In this document: one piece after another, positions 29,280 to 37,724 of the stretch | How positions within the stretch are numbered: the stretch's first letter is position 1 | How the letters are laid out: every line of letters begins with the position of its first letter | Source of the DNA: Streptomyces sindenensis | Lineage (GTDB): Bacteria > Actinomycetota > Actinomycetes > Streptomycetales > Streptomycetaceae | Reading direction: 5' to 3' | DNA length: 64,000 bases | NCBI RefSeq assembly: GCF_014649035.1 | Contig: NZ_BMSG01000001.1 | Location: forward strand, 496,001 to 560,000 | Program-made: the position numbers and the translations under genes | Notes under the pieces: model-generated | What the model was told of the DNA's origin: nothing | What the model saw: the letters and a program-made list of their open reading frames with translations, nothing else | Database searches by the model: none

Positions 29280-31774
29280 ACGGCCGCCTCCGCGGGCTCG
29301 GGCGGACGGCCGAGCAGCAGGCGCAGCACCGGTTCGACCGCGTCGGCCCTGGCCCGGTCGAGACCGGGCCCGAAGCCCCCGGTCACCGGGAAGGCGTCGT
29401 CCCGCCGGGCGCCCTCGGGCACGGGGCCGCGCCGGACCAGCTCGCCGAGGGTGCGCCGTACGCCCGGTTCGTACGCGGAGAAGGTGCGGCGCAGCAGCGG
29501 CAGCACATCGGTGAACAGGTCGGCGGGGACACCGGTCAGCCAGGCGTCGACGAGGCCGAGGAGCCGCTCGTCGTGGATCAGGAGCATGCCGCCGCCCGAC
29601 GTGCCGCCGACGAACCCCTCGATCCAGGCGGCGGCGTCGGCGGGCGGCGTTCCGGGCGAGAGCGCCAGGCCCATCAGCCGGGCCGCCTCGTCCTCCGGCA
29701 GCCGGCCCTCGTCCAGGAGCAGCCGGGTGGCCCTGCCCCTGATGATTCCGGCGACCGTGTCCCGGGCCGCCAGCTTGTGCAGGACGGCGTCCCAGCGTCC
29801 GCGGAGGCCCTGGCCGGGCTCCGCCCCGGTGTCCAGCAGGCCGATCGCCCCGTGGACGGCCTCCACCCGACCGCGCAGCGCCTCGGCGCCGTCCGGGTCG
29901 AGGCCGGTGCAGGCGGGCGGCAGACCGACGCAGATCCGCTCGGCGAGTCCGGCGGCGACCTCCGTGAGCGCCGCCGTGTCCGTGGAGCGCACGTCCCCGT
30001 ACCGCAGGGAGCGGGCCAGGGCGGGCAGTGCGTCCGCGAGGTGGCCGACGTCCGCGTCGAGTGCGGCCCGGTCGGCGAGGGCCTTCATGACGACGGGCAG
30101 GGCATCGGGCAGTTCGGCCAGGAGGCAGTGCTCGGCGAGTGCGGTGACATCGGCCAGCGCGGTCGCCGCCACGGCCTGCGACGCGGCCTTCGCGGTGGCG
30201 GCGGTGAGCACGGTCGTGCCCCACACGCCGGCCTCCGCGACCCGGACGTGCAGTTCCGGTTCCCAGCTCAGCCGCCAGCTCTCCCGGAAGGTGCCGGTGC
30301 TGCCCGGCCCGGCGACCGGGTCGCCCCAGCCGACGTCGAGGAGGCGCAGCCGGTGCAGGAGGTGGCTGCGGGCGGCGTCGGTCTCCCTGCGCAGGTCGAG
30401 GTCCAGTTGGCGTTCCGATGCCTCCGGTTTGAGCCGGAGGGTGCGCTGGCTGCGGGTCAGGTCCCGTTGCAACGGGACGGCCGGGGCGGTGTCCGGGACT
30501 TCGCCGAGGCTCTCGCCGACGATCAGCCGGTCCCGGACGAGGGCGAGGGGGACGTCGGACCCCTCGCACATGACAGCCCGCACGGCATCGGTCGTCTCCC
30601 CCAGGCCCGCCAGCGGGCGGCCCCGGAGGGCGGCGAGGGTCTCGGCGAGCCGGACGGCCTCGATGACATGGGCGGTGGAGACGGGCCGGTCCTCGTCGCG
30701 CAGCAGTCCGGCGACCTTGGTCATCCAGCGCTCGATCGGCCGGTCGGCCGCCTCGAAGAGGTGCCCGTACCAGCCGGGCGAGTCGATCCCGGCCCCGTAT
30801 CCGCTCTGCCGGGCGAGGCGGCGATGGGTCCACGGCACCCAGGTCAGATCCGTTTTGACCTTCGGGAGGCCCTTGAGCAGCGCGCGGTCGGCGGCGAGGG
30901 TGGTGCGCGCGGCGAGAGCGGGCACATGCCAGGCGCCGCAGACGACGGCCACGTCGTCCCCGAACTCCTTGCGCGCGGCCCGCAACTGGATCCGCATGTA
31001 CGCCTCGCGCACCGCGTCACGCGGCTGCCCGCCGTCCCCGTACGCTTCGCGGAGCGCGCTCATGGCCTCGGCCAGCGCGACGAACGGCGCGAGGGCCTCG
31101 CCGGGAGTGCCCCCGGGGCGCGCGCCCTCGGAGGCTGCGTCACCGTCGTCCGCGATACCTCCGCGGCCGGTGCCGTCGACGCCCGGCGAGCCGTGGTCGC
31201 CGCCCGATGAGCGGTGCTCGACGACGTCCTCCCACCAGCGCTCGGGATCGTCGTATCCGGCGGTCTCGGCGAGCACCCGGATCGGGTCGACGACCGGCGT
31301 GACCTCCTCCTGGGCGTGCTCGGCCCGCTCGGGCCCCTCCCCCGGCCCCTCGGGCGCGGGCTCCTTGAGCGCGAGGGAGTGGGCGGCGGGCAGGTCGATG
31401 AAGCGGACCGGGACGTCGTGATCGAGGGCCCAGCGGAGGGCCACCCACTCGGGCGAGAACGCGGCCATCGGCCAGAAGGAGGCCCGCCCCGGATCGTCCA
31501 CGGCGTGGGCGAGCAGCGCCACGGGCGGCCGCATCCCCGGGTCGGCGGCCAGAGGCACCAGCGCGTCGCCTTCGGGCGGCCCCTCGATGAGGACGACGGC
31601 GGGACGGGCTTCCCGGAGCGCGGCGAGGACCGCGCGGGCCGACCCGGGGCCGTGGTGCCGCACCCCCAGGAGCCAGGGCCCATCGGCCGGCCCGGCGACC
31701 GGCCCGGTCGCGGTGCGGCCGGGCGTCCGGGCGCCGGCCACCACCGCGCCGCTCATGCGGACACCTCGCGTCAT
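29276..31774 (-). CDS. DUF5682 family protein
   Basis: 832 residues, cytoplasmic. The N-terminal half has GVRHHGPGS (37-45), VVLIEGPPEGD (Glu64), PVRFIDLPAAHS and, near residue 280, CGAWHVPAL. This spacing of GxxH, Glu and GxWH resembles the EreA/ChaN/TraB hydrolase superfamily, so an enzymatic role is possible (inference). The remainder is helical and rich in Leu/Ala/Glu. It sits between the MoxR and VWA genes, and both junctions are ATGA overlaps. Two ATG starts (31774, 31756) arise from an 18-base duplication; the first is used here because it overlaps the preceding stop. Confidence 0.85.
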   Translation of the reverse strand: MTRGVRMSGAVVAGARTPGRTATGPVAGPADGPWLLGVRHHGPGSARAVLAALREARPAVVLIEGPPEGDALVPLAADPGMRPPVALLAHAVDDPGRASFWPMAAFSPEWVALRWALDHDVPVRFIDLPAAHSLALKEPAPEGPGEGPERAEHAQEEVTPVVDPIRVLAETAGYDDPERWWEDVVEHRSSGGDHGSPGVDGTGRGGIADDGDAASEGARPGGTPGEALAPFVALAEAMSALREAYGDGGQPRDAVREAYMRIQLRAARKEFGDDVAVVCGAWHVPALAARTTLAADRALLKGLPKVKTDLTWVPWTHRRLARQSGYGAGIDSPGWYGHLFEAADRPIERWMTKVAGLLRDEDRPVSTAHVIEAVRLAETLAALRGRPLAGLGETTDAVRAVMCEGSDVPLALVRDRLIVGESLGEVPDTAPAVPLQRDLTRSQRTLRLKPEASERQLDLDLRRETDAARSHLLHRLRLLDVGWGDPVAGPGSTGTFRESWRLSWEPELHVRVAEAGVWGTTVLTAATAKAASQAVAATALADVTALAEHCLLAELPDALPVVMKALADRAALDADVGHLADALPALARSLRYGDVRSTDTAALTEVAAGLAERICVGLPPACTGLDPDGAEALRGRVEAVHGAIGLLDTGAEPGQGLRGRWDAVLHKLAARDTVAGIIRGRATRLLLDEGRLPEDEAARLMGLALSPGTPPADAAAWIEGFVGGTSGGGMLLIHDERLLGLVDAWLTGVPADLFTDVLPLLRRTFSAYEPGVRRTLGELVRRGPVPEGARRDDAFPVTGGFGPGLDRARADAVEPVLRLLLGRPPEPAEAAV

Positions 31775-31788
31775 GCGGACACCTCGCG
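31753..31788 (-). repeat. 18-base tandem duplication across a stop/start junction
   Basis: CGCGAGGTGTCCGCATGA occurs twice in direct succession on the minus strand. The first copy ends the MoxR gene (REVSA-stop) and carries the overlapping ATG of the DUF5682 gene. The second repeats both signals within that gene's first codons. Confidence 0.9.
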
Positions 31789-32895
31789 GCAGGCGCGGTA
31801 GAAGTCCTTCCAGCCGTCCCGCTCGCGGACCACGGTCTCCAGATACTCCTGCCAGACCACCCGGTCCGCCGCGGGGTCCCGTACGACCGCGCCGAGGATG
31901 CCGGCCGCGACATCGCCGGGGCGCAGGACGCCGTCGCCGAAGTGTGCGGCGAGTGCGAGGCCGCTCGTGACGACGGAGATCGCCTCGGCCGTGGAGAGCG
32001 TGCCGGAGGGGGACTTGAGCTTGGTGCGCCCGTCGGTGGTCACCCCGTCGCGCAGTTCGCGGAAGACCGTCACCACGCGCCGGATCTCGGTCAGCCCTTC
32101 CGGGGCGGCGGGCAGGTCGAGCGAGCGGCCGATCTGGTCGACGCGCCGGGACACGATGTCGACCTCGGCGTCCGGGGTCTCGGGCAGGGGCAGCACCACG
32201 GTGTTGAAGCGGCGGCGCAGGGCGCTGGACAGCTCGTTGACGCCGCGGTCCCGGTCGTTGGCCGTGGCGATGAGGTTGAACCCGCGGACGGCCTGGACCT
32301 CCTGCCCCAGCTCGGGGACGGGGAGCGTCTTCTCGGACAGGATCGTGATGAGCGAGTCCTGCACATCGGCGGGGATACGGGTCAGCTCCTCGACCCGGGC
32401 GGTCATGCCCTCGGACATGGCCCGCATCAGCGGACTGGGCACCAGGGCCTCGCGGCTGGGGCCGTGGGCCAGCAGTTGCGCGTAGTTCCACCCGTAGCGG
32501 ACGGCTTCCTCGGGCGTGCCCGCGGTGCCCTGGACGAGCAGCGTCGAGTCACCGCTGACGGCGGCGGCGAGGTGCTCGGACACCCAGGTCTTGGCCGTGC
32601 CGGGGACGCCGAGAAGGAGCAGTGCCCGGTCGGTGGCGAGCGTGGTCACGGCCACCTCGACCAGGCGGCGCGGGCCCACGTACTTCGGCGTGATCACCGT
32701 CCCGTCCGGCAGGGTCCCGCCCTGCAGATAGGTGGCGACGGCCCACGGCGACAGCCGCCAACGGGCGGGCCTGGGACGGTCGTCGGCCGCCGCGAGCGCC
32801 TTCAGCTCGTCGGCGAACGCGTCCTCCGCGTGCGGGCGCAGAACCTGCGCGCCCGCCTCCGGCTCGACGGCTGCGGTGGTGCTGGACACGGTCAT
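31771..32895 (-). CDS. MoxR-type AAA+ ATPase
   Basis: 374 residues. Walker A is GVPGTAKT at residues 96-103. LTRIPADVQDSLITILSEK occupies the Walker B region; sensor 1 is LIATANDRDRG, and LRRRFNTVVLPLP carries the arginine-finger region. The protein matches YehL-type MoxR ATPases, which are thought to remodel or load metal on VWA partner proteins. It is first in an ATGA-coupled series with the DUF5682 and VWA genes, so the three products are probably made in fixed ratio. GGAGGGGGAG lies before the ATG. Confidence 0.9.
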   Translation of the reverse strand: MTVSSTTAAVEPEAGAQVLRPHAEDAFADELKALAAADDRPRPARWRLSPWAVATYLQGGTLPDGTVITPKYVGPRRLVEVAVTTLATDRALLLLGVPGTAKTWVSEHLAAAVSGDSTLLVQGTAGTPEEAVRYGWNYAQLLAHGPSREALVPSPLMRAMSEGMTARVEELTRIPADVQDSLITILSEKTLPVPELGQEVQAVRGFNLIATANDRDRGVNELSSALRRRFNTVVLPLPETPDAEVDIVSRRVDQIGRSLDLPAAPEGLTEIRRVVTVFRELRDGVTTDGRTKLKSPSGTLSTAEAISVVTSGLALAAHFGDGVLRPGDVAAGILGAVVRDPAADRVVWQEYLETVVRERDGWKDFYRACREVSA

Positions 32896-32954
32896 GGCTC
32901 CCCCTCCAGATCGGTCGTCCTGATCTGGTTACCACCGTGCACCATGCCACTGAC

Positions 32955-32985
32955 AACGGGCCCTGACCGCAGGTCAGAGCCCGTT
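32955..32985 (-). terminator. Hairpin between MmpS-like lipoprotein and MoxR gene
   Basis: 14-base arms (32955-32968, 32972-32985) pair with one mismatch around a 3-base loop. Closer to the lipoprotein stop, a CCGGA pentamer is repeated four times (about 33054-33075). The lipoprotein is therefore probably a separate transcript from the MoxR operon. Confidence 0.6.
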
Positions 32986-33083
32986 CACGAGCGCGTGGCC
33001 CCCATCCCCCCGGGAACCCGGCACCCTTGCCGGCCCGGTCTGGTCCGGCCCGATCCGGACCGGACCGGACCGGACCAGGCCGG

Positions 33084-33518
33084 TCAGCCCACGATCGGCG
33101 ACACGGCGACACAACCGCCCGCCGCGAGCATGCCCTCGCCCTTCGCCTCCTTGATCACCTTGCCCTTGTAGGTGATGGAGCACGTGACGTCGGCGCCACC
33201 CGCCTCCAGGGCCAGCGGCGTGACGGCGGGCGGCATGATGCCGCGCAGCTTCACGGTCTTCTTCCACGGCAGGGTCGGCTTGGTGACGGTCTCCAGCTCG
33301 GGCTCCATGGCCTCGCCGCCGCCCCCGTGGTACGTGATCTCGTCGACGCTCGTGCCGGTGACCTCGTACGTGACCTCGTAGGTCTCGTCCACGGTGGTGT
33401 CGACCGCCTTGCCGACCGCCTCGTCCACGGACTCGGCCGAGCAGGCCCCGAGTCCGAGCACGAGGACGGAGACCGCGAGGGCGCGGGTGGTACGGGCGGT
33501 GCGGGTGGTGCGGTTCAT
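33084..33518 (-). CDS. MmpS-like lipoprotein
   Basis: 144 residues. Signal peptide with lipobox LGLGAC (Cys near residue 26). The mature part follows the MmpS pattern: YEVTYEVTGTSVDEITYHG, then TLPWKKTVKLRG, then ADVTCSITYKGKVIKEAKG and a final GGCVAV. The two Cys probably form the family disulfide. MmpS proteins assist MmpL exporters in mycobacteria, but no MmpL gene is nearby. It lies between the MoxR operon and the divergent SWIM operon; a hairpin separates it from the former, so membership of that system is uncertain. Confidence 0.72.
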   Translation of the reverse strand: MNRTTRTARTTRALAVSVLVLGLGACSAESVDEAVGKAVDTTVDETYEVTYEVTGTSVDEITYHGGGGEAMEPELETVTKPTLPWKKTVKLRGIMPPAVTPLALEAGGADVTCSITYKGKVIKEAKGEGMLAAGGCVAVSPIVG

Positions 33519-33682
33519 CTGAGATCCCCCCTGGATCGGCCCGCGCCCGGATCCGTTCCGTACGCGGAAACCGCAGAGAAACGCAAAGGCAGGGCGAAGT
33601 CAAATCCCCCCTCAAACCGCTGCTTCGCAGGTCGGAGCAGGTCGGAGGGGGATTGTCAGTGGCGCCCCCTACCGTCGGAGAC

Positions 33683-35140
33683 ATGCAGCTATCTCACGGG
33701 GGAGAGACCTCGCCCACCGGTGCCCCGGTGGCGCGCTGGTCGGCGGAACAGGTGCTGGCACTGGCTCCTGACGCGGCTTCACGCAAGGCGGGCACCCGGC
33801 TCGGCGCGGCCGGTCCGTGGTCCGGCACGGGGTGCGACGCGACGGGTGCGATCTGGGGCCTGTGCATGGGAAGCGGAAGCACGCCCTATCGGACGATCGT
33901 CGACACCACGGGACCTGCCTACGCGTGCAGTTGCCCGAGCCGGAAGTTCCCGTGCAAGCACGCGCTCGGGCTGTTGCTGCTCCGGGCGTCCGGCGACGCC
34001 GCGTTCCGGCCCGCCGAGCCGGCCGACTGGGTCGCGGAGTGGCTCGCGGGCCGACGCGCACGCGCGGCGCAGAAGGGCGGCAGCTCCGCGGTGAGCGGTG
34101 ACGGCACGCGGGGGCCCGTCGACACGGACGCCGCCAGAAGGCGGGCGGAGCGCCGCGCGGAGCGGGTCACGGGCGGCGCCCAGGAGCTGGAACGGCGCCT
34201 GGGCGACCTGCTGCGCGGCGGACTGGCCGCGACGGACCGGGCGGGGTACGGCCTGTGGGAGGAGACCGCGGCCCGCATGGTCGACGCCCAGGCCCCCGGG
34301 CTCGCCGCCCGGGTGCGGGAGCTGGGCTCGATCACGGGGTCCGGGTCCGGCTGGCCGGTCCGGCTGCTGGAGGAGTGCGGGCTGCTCCATCTCCTGGACA
34401 CGGCCTGGCTCGGCCGGGACCGGCTGCCGGATCCGCTGGCCGCGACCGTGCGGACGAGAATGGGACTGCCCATGTCCGCAGAGGGCCCGCCGGTCCGTGA
34501 CCACTGGCTGGTCCTCGCGCAGTACGACACCCCGGACGGCAAGATCGTCACGCGCCGGATCTGGCTGTACGGGCGGGAATCGGGCCGCACCGCCCTGCTG
34601 CTCTCGTTCGGCGCGGCGGGCCGGTCCCCGGACCGGGCACTGCCGGTGGGGGCGACGATCGACGCCGAGCTGACGCCGTATCCGGGCGGCGCACAGCTCC
34701 GGGCTGAGCTGGGCGAGCAGTTCGGGACCACGGCCACGGCCGGTCCCCCGCCGGGGATCGCCGCGGCGGCCGCACCGGCCGTGTACGGGAACGCCCTGCG
34801 GGAGGACCCCTGGCTGGACGCCTGGCCGGTGACCCTGCGCGACGTCATACCCGTGCCGTCCAAGGACGGCTGGCAAGTCGCCGACAGCCCCGCCGACGCC
34901 CACGCGGACAGCCTCGCGAACGGCCACGCCGACGCCCGCACGGCATCCGCGCTGCCGATCGCCCCGGCCGCGCTGTCCCGGCCGGGGCTGTGGAAGCTCG
35001 TCGCCCTGTCCGGCGGCGGCCCGGTCACGGTGTTCGGCGAGCTGGGCCACCGCGGCTTCGACCCGTTCGCGGCCTGGGACCCGGGCGAACGGGAGGAGGG
35101 CGGGGGCACGACGGGCGGGTCGGTCGTCCAACTGGTCTGA
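33683..35140 (+). CDS. SWIM zinc-finger protein
   Basis: About 485 residues. The SWIM zinc-binding motif CxCx6CxH is complete: Cys82, Cys84, Cys91 and His93 in ACSCPSRKFPCKHALGLLLL. It is preceded by the typical ALAPDAASRKAGTRL and GPWSGTGCDATGAIWGLC segments. SWIM fingers bind DNA or protein. The central and C-terminal parts resemble E. coli YehQ-type proteins and have no recognisable catalytic site. ATG 33683 is used; GTG 33659, behind GGAGGGGG, is an equally good start. It is divergent from the MoxR operon and followed by a DUF5691 gene. Confidence 0.85.
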   Translation: MQLSHGGETSPTGAPVARWSAEQVLALAPDAASRKAGTRLGAAGPWSGTGCDATGAIWGLCMGSGSTPYRTIVDTTGPAYACSCPSRKFPCKHALGLLLLRASGDAAFRPAEPADWVAEWLAGRRARAAQKGGSSAVSGDGTRGPVDTDAARRRAERRAERVTGGAQELERRLGDLLRGGLAATDRAGYGLWEETAARMVDAQAPGLAARVRELGSITGSGSGWPVRLLEECGLLHLLDTAWLGRDRLPDPLAATVRTRMGLPMSAEGPPVRDHWLVLAQYDTPDGKIVTRRIWLYGRESGRTALLLSFGAAGRSPDRALPVGATIDAELTPYPGGAQLRAELGEQFGTTATAGPPPGIAAAAAPAVYGNALREDPWLDAWPVTLRDVIPVPSKDGWQVADSPADAHADSLANGHADARTASALPIAPAALSRPGLWKLVALSGGGPVTVFGELGHRGFDPFAAWDPGEREEGGGTTGGSVVQLV

Positions 35141-35257
35141 CCCGGGCGGGTGGGCCGGCCGACGGGGCGGGGCCTACGCGCCGAACCGCACTCGTCGCCG
35201 CTCTGTCCGCTGCTCCTGTCCGACATCCGCGCGTCCCTGCCACGGGAGGGGAAAGAG

Positions 35258-36934
35258 ATGCCTCACACGACCAGCCCCACCGCAACCACCACCACGACCA
35301 CCACCGCCGACACCACCACCGCCCCGCCCGCTTCCGCATCCGTCGACGCCCTCCCCTGGGAGGAGCTGGTCACTTCGGCGCTCCTCGGGACCGATCGCCG
35401 TCCTCCGGCACCGCGCGGCGGCCCCGTACCGGTCGATGCTCCCGCGGCCCTGCTGGACGCCGCCGCCCTGCACACCGTGCGGCGGCGGGCCGGGCTGCTC
35501 CCCGCCGTACCGGAGGCCCCGCCCGAGCCCGCCGCCCCGGATCCGCGCCCGGCGCTCCCCGAGGCCGCCCGGCACCGGCTCGCCCATCTGCTGGCCGACC
35601 GCTCCGCGCCCCCGGGCGGCGGGCGGCGGGGGACCGTGCCCGACCTCACCGAGCTCATCCCGCAGTGGCTGGCCATCGCCAACCGGAGGGGCTTCCGCGC
35701 CCCGGCGGCCCTGCTGCCTCCGCTGCTGGACGCCGCCCGCGCGCGTACGGACCTGCGCCCGCAGGCGCTCGCGTTCGCCGGGCCGCGCGGCAGATGGCTG
35801 GCCGGGCTGAACCCCGACTGGAAGTTCGCCCTGCGGGGCTCCGCGAGCTGCGCGCCGCAGACCGACACCACGGACCCGGACGCGGTGGCCCGGCTGTGGG
35901 AGGAGGGGCTGTTCGCGGAACGGGTCGCGCTGCTCGACGCCGTACGGGCGCAGGATCCGCCCGCGGGGCTCGCCCTGCTCGCCTCCACGTGGTCCGCCGA
36001 ACGGGCCGAGGATCGGCTGATGTTCCTGGATTCCCTGCGGTCGGGGCTGGGCGACGCCGACGAGCCGTTCCTGGAGCAGGCCCTGTCCGACCGCAGCCGC
36101 AATGTCCGCGCCACCGCCGCCGAACTGCTCTCCGCCTTGCCCGAGTCGGCGCTCGCCGGACGGATGGCGGCCCGCGCGATGTCCTGCGTGCACCCGGACC
36201 GCACGGGGGAGGTCGCCGCCATCGCCGTGGAGGCACCGCACGAGTGCGATGCGGGCATGCAGCGCGACGGTGTCATGGCGGTCCCGCCGACGGGCCGGGG
36301 CGAACGGTCCTGGTGGCTCGGGCAGTTGGTGGAAGCCACCCCGCTCGGTGTCTGGGAGGAGCGGTTCGGCGGGCGTCCGGCCGAAGAGGTCGTGACCCTG
36401 CCCGTGGCCGACGACTGGGCCGACGAGCTGCACACCGCCTGGTGCCGGGCGGCGGTCCGGCAGCAGAATCCACGGTGGGCCCGGGCCCTGCTCGGGCGCC
36501 CGTCCGCGCCGGTGGCGAGCGGCCCCGGGACCGCATCGATCGCCGAGCGCTCGAAGCTCCTCGCGATTCTGGACGCCGAGGAGCGTGCGTCCTGGGTGGC
36601 CGGGTTCATCGCGGCGCACGGCCTGTCGGAGGCGTTCCAGTTGCTCGGGGTGTGCACGGTCCCCTGGGCCGGGCCGCTCGGGCGCGCGGTGGTCGACGCA
36701 CTCGACATCGCGCGGGACGGCGGGAGTTATCCGTGGAGCTTCAGCGGGGTGATGGGCCTCGCGGAGCGATGTCTCGACCCGGCCGAGGCCGACCGGCTGG
36801 AGGTCCTGACAGCCACGCAGGACGAACAGGAGGGGGCATCGCCGGGAGCGGGCGGCTACTGGTCCGAAGCCTTCCAGCGCCTGGTCTCCACCCTACGGCT
36901 GCGCGCCACGATGGAGGCTGAGCTGATGGCCTGA
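35258..36934 (+). CDS. DUF5691 family protein
   Basis: 558 residues. After a Thr-rich low-complexity start (TATTTTTTTADTTTAP), the protein is an alpha-helical, HEAT-like repeat chain: LPWEELVTSALLGTDRR, LIPQWLAIANRRGFRAP, then DRSRNVRATAAELLSALP and similar helices. Such proteins often act as scaffolds. It is found with SWIM proteins in MoxR/VWA loci, and is likely an operon partner here (117-base gap, GGAGGGGAAAG before the ATG). No catalytic motif is seen. The region around the stop codon is tandemly repeated downstream. Confidence 0.8.
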   Translation: MPHTTSPTATTTTTTTADTTTAPPASASVDALPWEELVTSALLGTDRRPPAPRGGPVPVDAPAALLDAAALHTVRRRAGLLPAVPEAPPEPAAPDPRPALPEAARHRLAHLLADRSAPPGGGRRGTVPDLTELIPQWLAIANRRGFRAPAALLPPLLDAARARTDLRPQALAFAGPRGRWLAGLNPDWKFALRGSASCAPQTDTTDPDAVARLWEEGLFAERVALLDAVRAQDPPAGLALLASTWSAERAEDRLMFLDSLRSGLGDADEPFLEQALSDRSRNVRATAAELLSALPESALAGRMAARAMSCVHPDRTGEVAAIAVEAPHECDAGMQRDGVMAVPPTGRGERSWWLGQLVEATPLGVWEERFGGRPAEEVVTLPVADDWADELHTAWCRAAVRQQNPRWARALLGRPSAPVASGPGTASIAERSKLLAILDAEERASWVAGFIAAHGLSEAFQLLGVCTVPWAGPLGRAVVDALDIARDGGSYPWSFSGVMGLAERCLDPAEADRLEVLTATQDEQEGASPGAGGYWSEAFQRLVSTLRLRATMEAELMA

Positions 36935-36990
36935 CGGGGATGGGCTGACGAGGATGGGCTGACAGGGATGGGCTGATGGCCTGACGGCGA
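36920..36990 (+). repeat. 14-base tandem repeat containing the DUF5691 stop codon
   Basis: The unit TGACGGGGATGGGC recurs three times with one or two changes. Each copy carries TGA. The flanks GCTGATGGCCTGACGG occur before and after the array, so the first TGA is the true stop and the rest are repeats of it. Confidence 0.8.
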
Positions 36991-37310
36991 CGGCGAGGGC
37001 GCTGACGACCGGGACGGAGACGGCCCAGGACGGAGACGGCCCAGGACGGAATCGGTCCGGGGGCGAAAACGGGCCGGGGGCGGAGACGGGCCCGTGCACG
37101 GCGGGCCCGCCCCGGGCGCAAGAGGCTCGCGCCCGGGTGCGAGGGCCCGCACTCGGGTTGCGGGGTCCGTCCCGAGCACGGGGCCCGTCCCGAGCACGGG
37201 GCCCGTCCCGGGCGCGGGGCCCGCCCCGAGCACGAGGTCCGCCCCGGACGCGAGATCCGCCCCGAGCACGGGGCCCGCCCCGGGCGCGGGGTCCGTCCCG
37301 GGCGCGGTGT
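36935..37310. repeat. Repeat-filled intergenic region downstream of DUF5691 and icmB
   Basis: Besides the stop-codon repeat, it holds two to three copies of GGACGGAGACGGCCCA (about 37012-37060) and, from about 37165 to 37308, eight copies of an 18-base unit of the form GGGGCCCGTCCCGAGCAC. No gene is supported. It separates two convergent genes and could act as a termination zone. Confidence 0.8.
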
Positions 37311-37724
37311 TCAGGCCTGGGTGGCCTGGCGGACGTGGGCGTTGACCCACGTGACGATCTCGGTCGTCGTCGCCCCCGGGGTGAAGAGCTCCGCGACGCC
37401 CAGCTTCTTCAGCGGGGCGATGTCGTCCTCCGGGATGATCCCGCCGCCGAACACCTTGATGTCCTCCGCCTCGCGGGCCTTCAGCAGCTCGATCACCTTG
37501 GCGAACAGCGTGTTGTGCGCCCCGGAGAGGATCGAGAGGCCGATGGCGTCGGCGTCCTCCTGGATCGCCGTGTCGACGATCTGCTCGGGCGTCTGGTGGA
37601 GCCCGGTGTAGATCACCTCCATACCGGCGTCCCGCAACGCCCGCGCGATGACTTTGGCCCCGCGGTCGTGGCCGTCGAGGCCCGGCTTGGCCACCACCAC
37701 ACGGATCGGACCGGTCACACCCAT
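37311..37724 (-). CDS. icmB: Isobutyryl-CoA mutase small subunit (B12-binding)
   Basis: 137 residues, a single cobalamin-binding domain. The base-off motif DGHDRG (His19 is the axial ligand) is followed by the usual [20 protein letters not shown] and [11 protein letters not shown], and then [11 protein letters not shown]. Length and sequence match the separate small subunit of isobutyryl-CoA mutase in Streptomyces, which with IcmA interconverts isobutyryl-CoA and butyryl-CoA. The large subunit is not in the window. The ATG at 37724 follows GGTGGAGG. A closely related methylmalonyl-CoA mutase small domain is the alternative. Confidence 0.88.
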   Translation of the reverse strand: MGVTGPIRVVVAKPGLDGHDRGAKVIARALRDAGMEVIYTGLHQTPEQIVDTAIQEDADAIGLSILSGAHNTLFAKVIELLKAREAEDIKVFGGGIIPEDDIAPLKKLGVAELFTPGATTTEIVTWVNAHVRQATQA

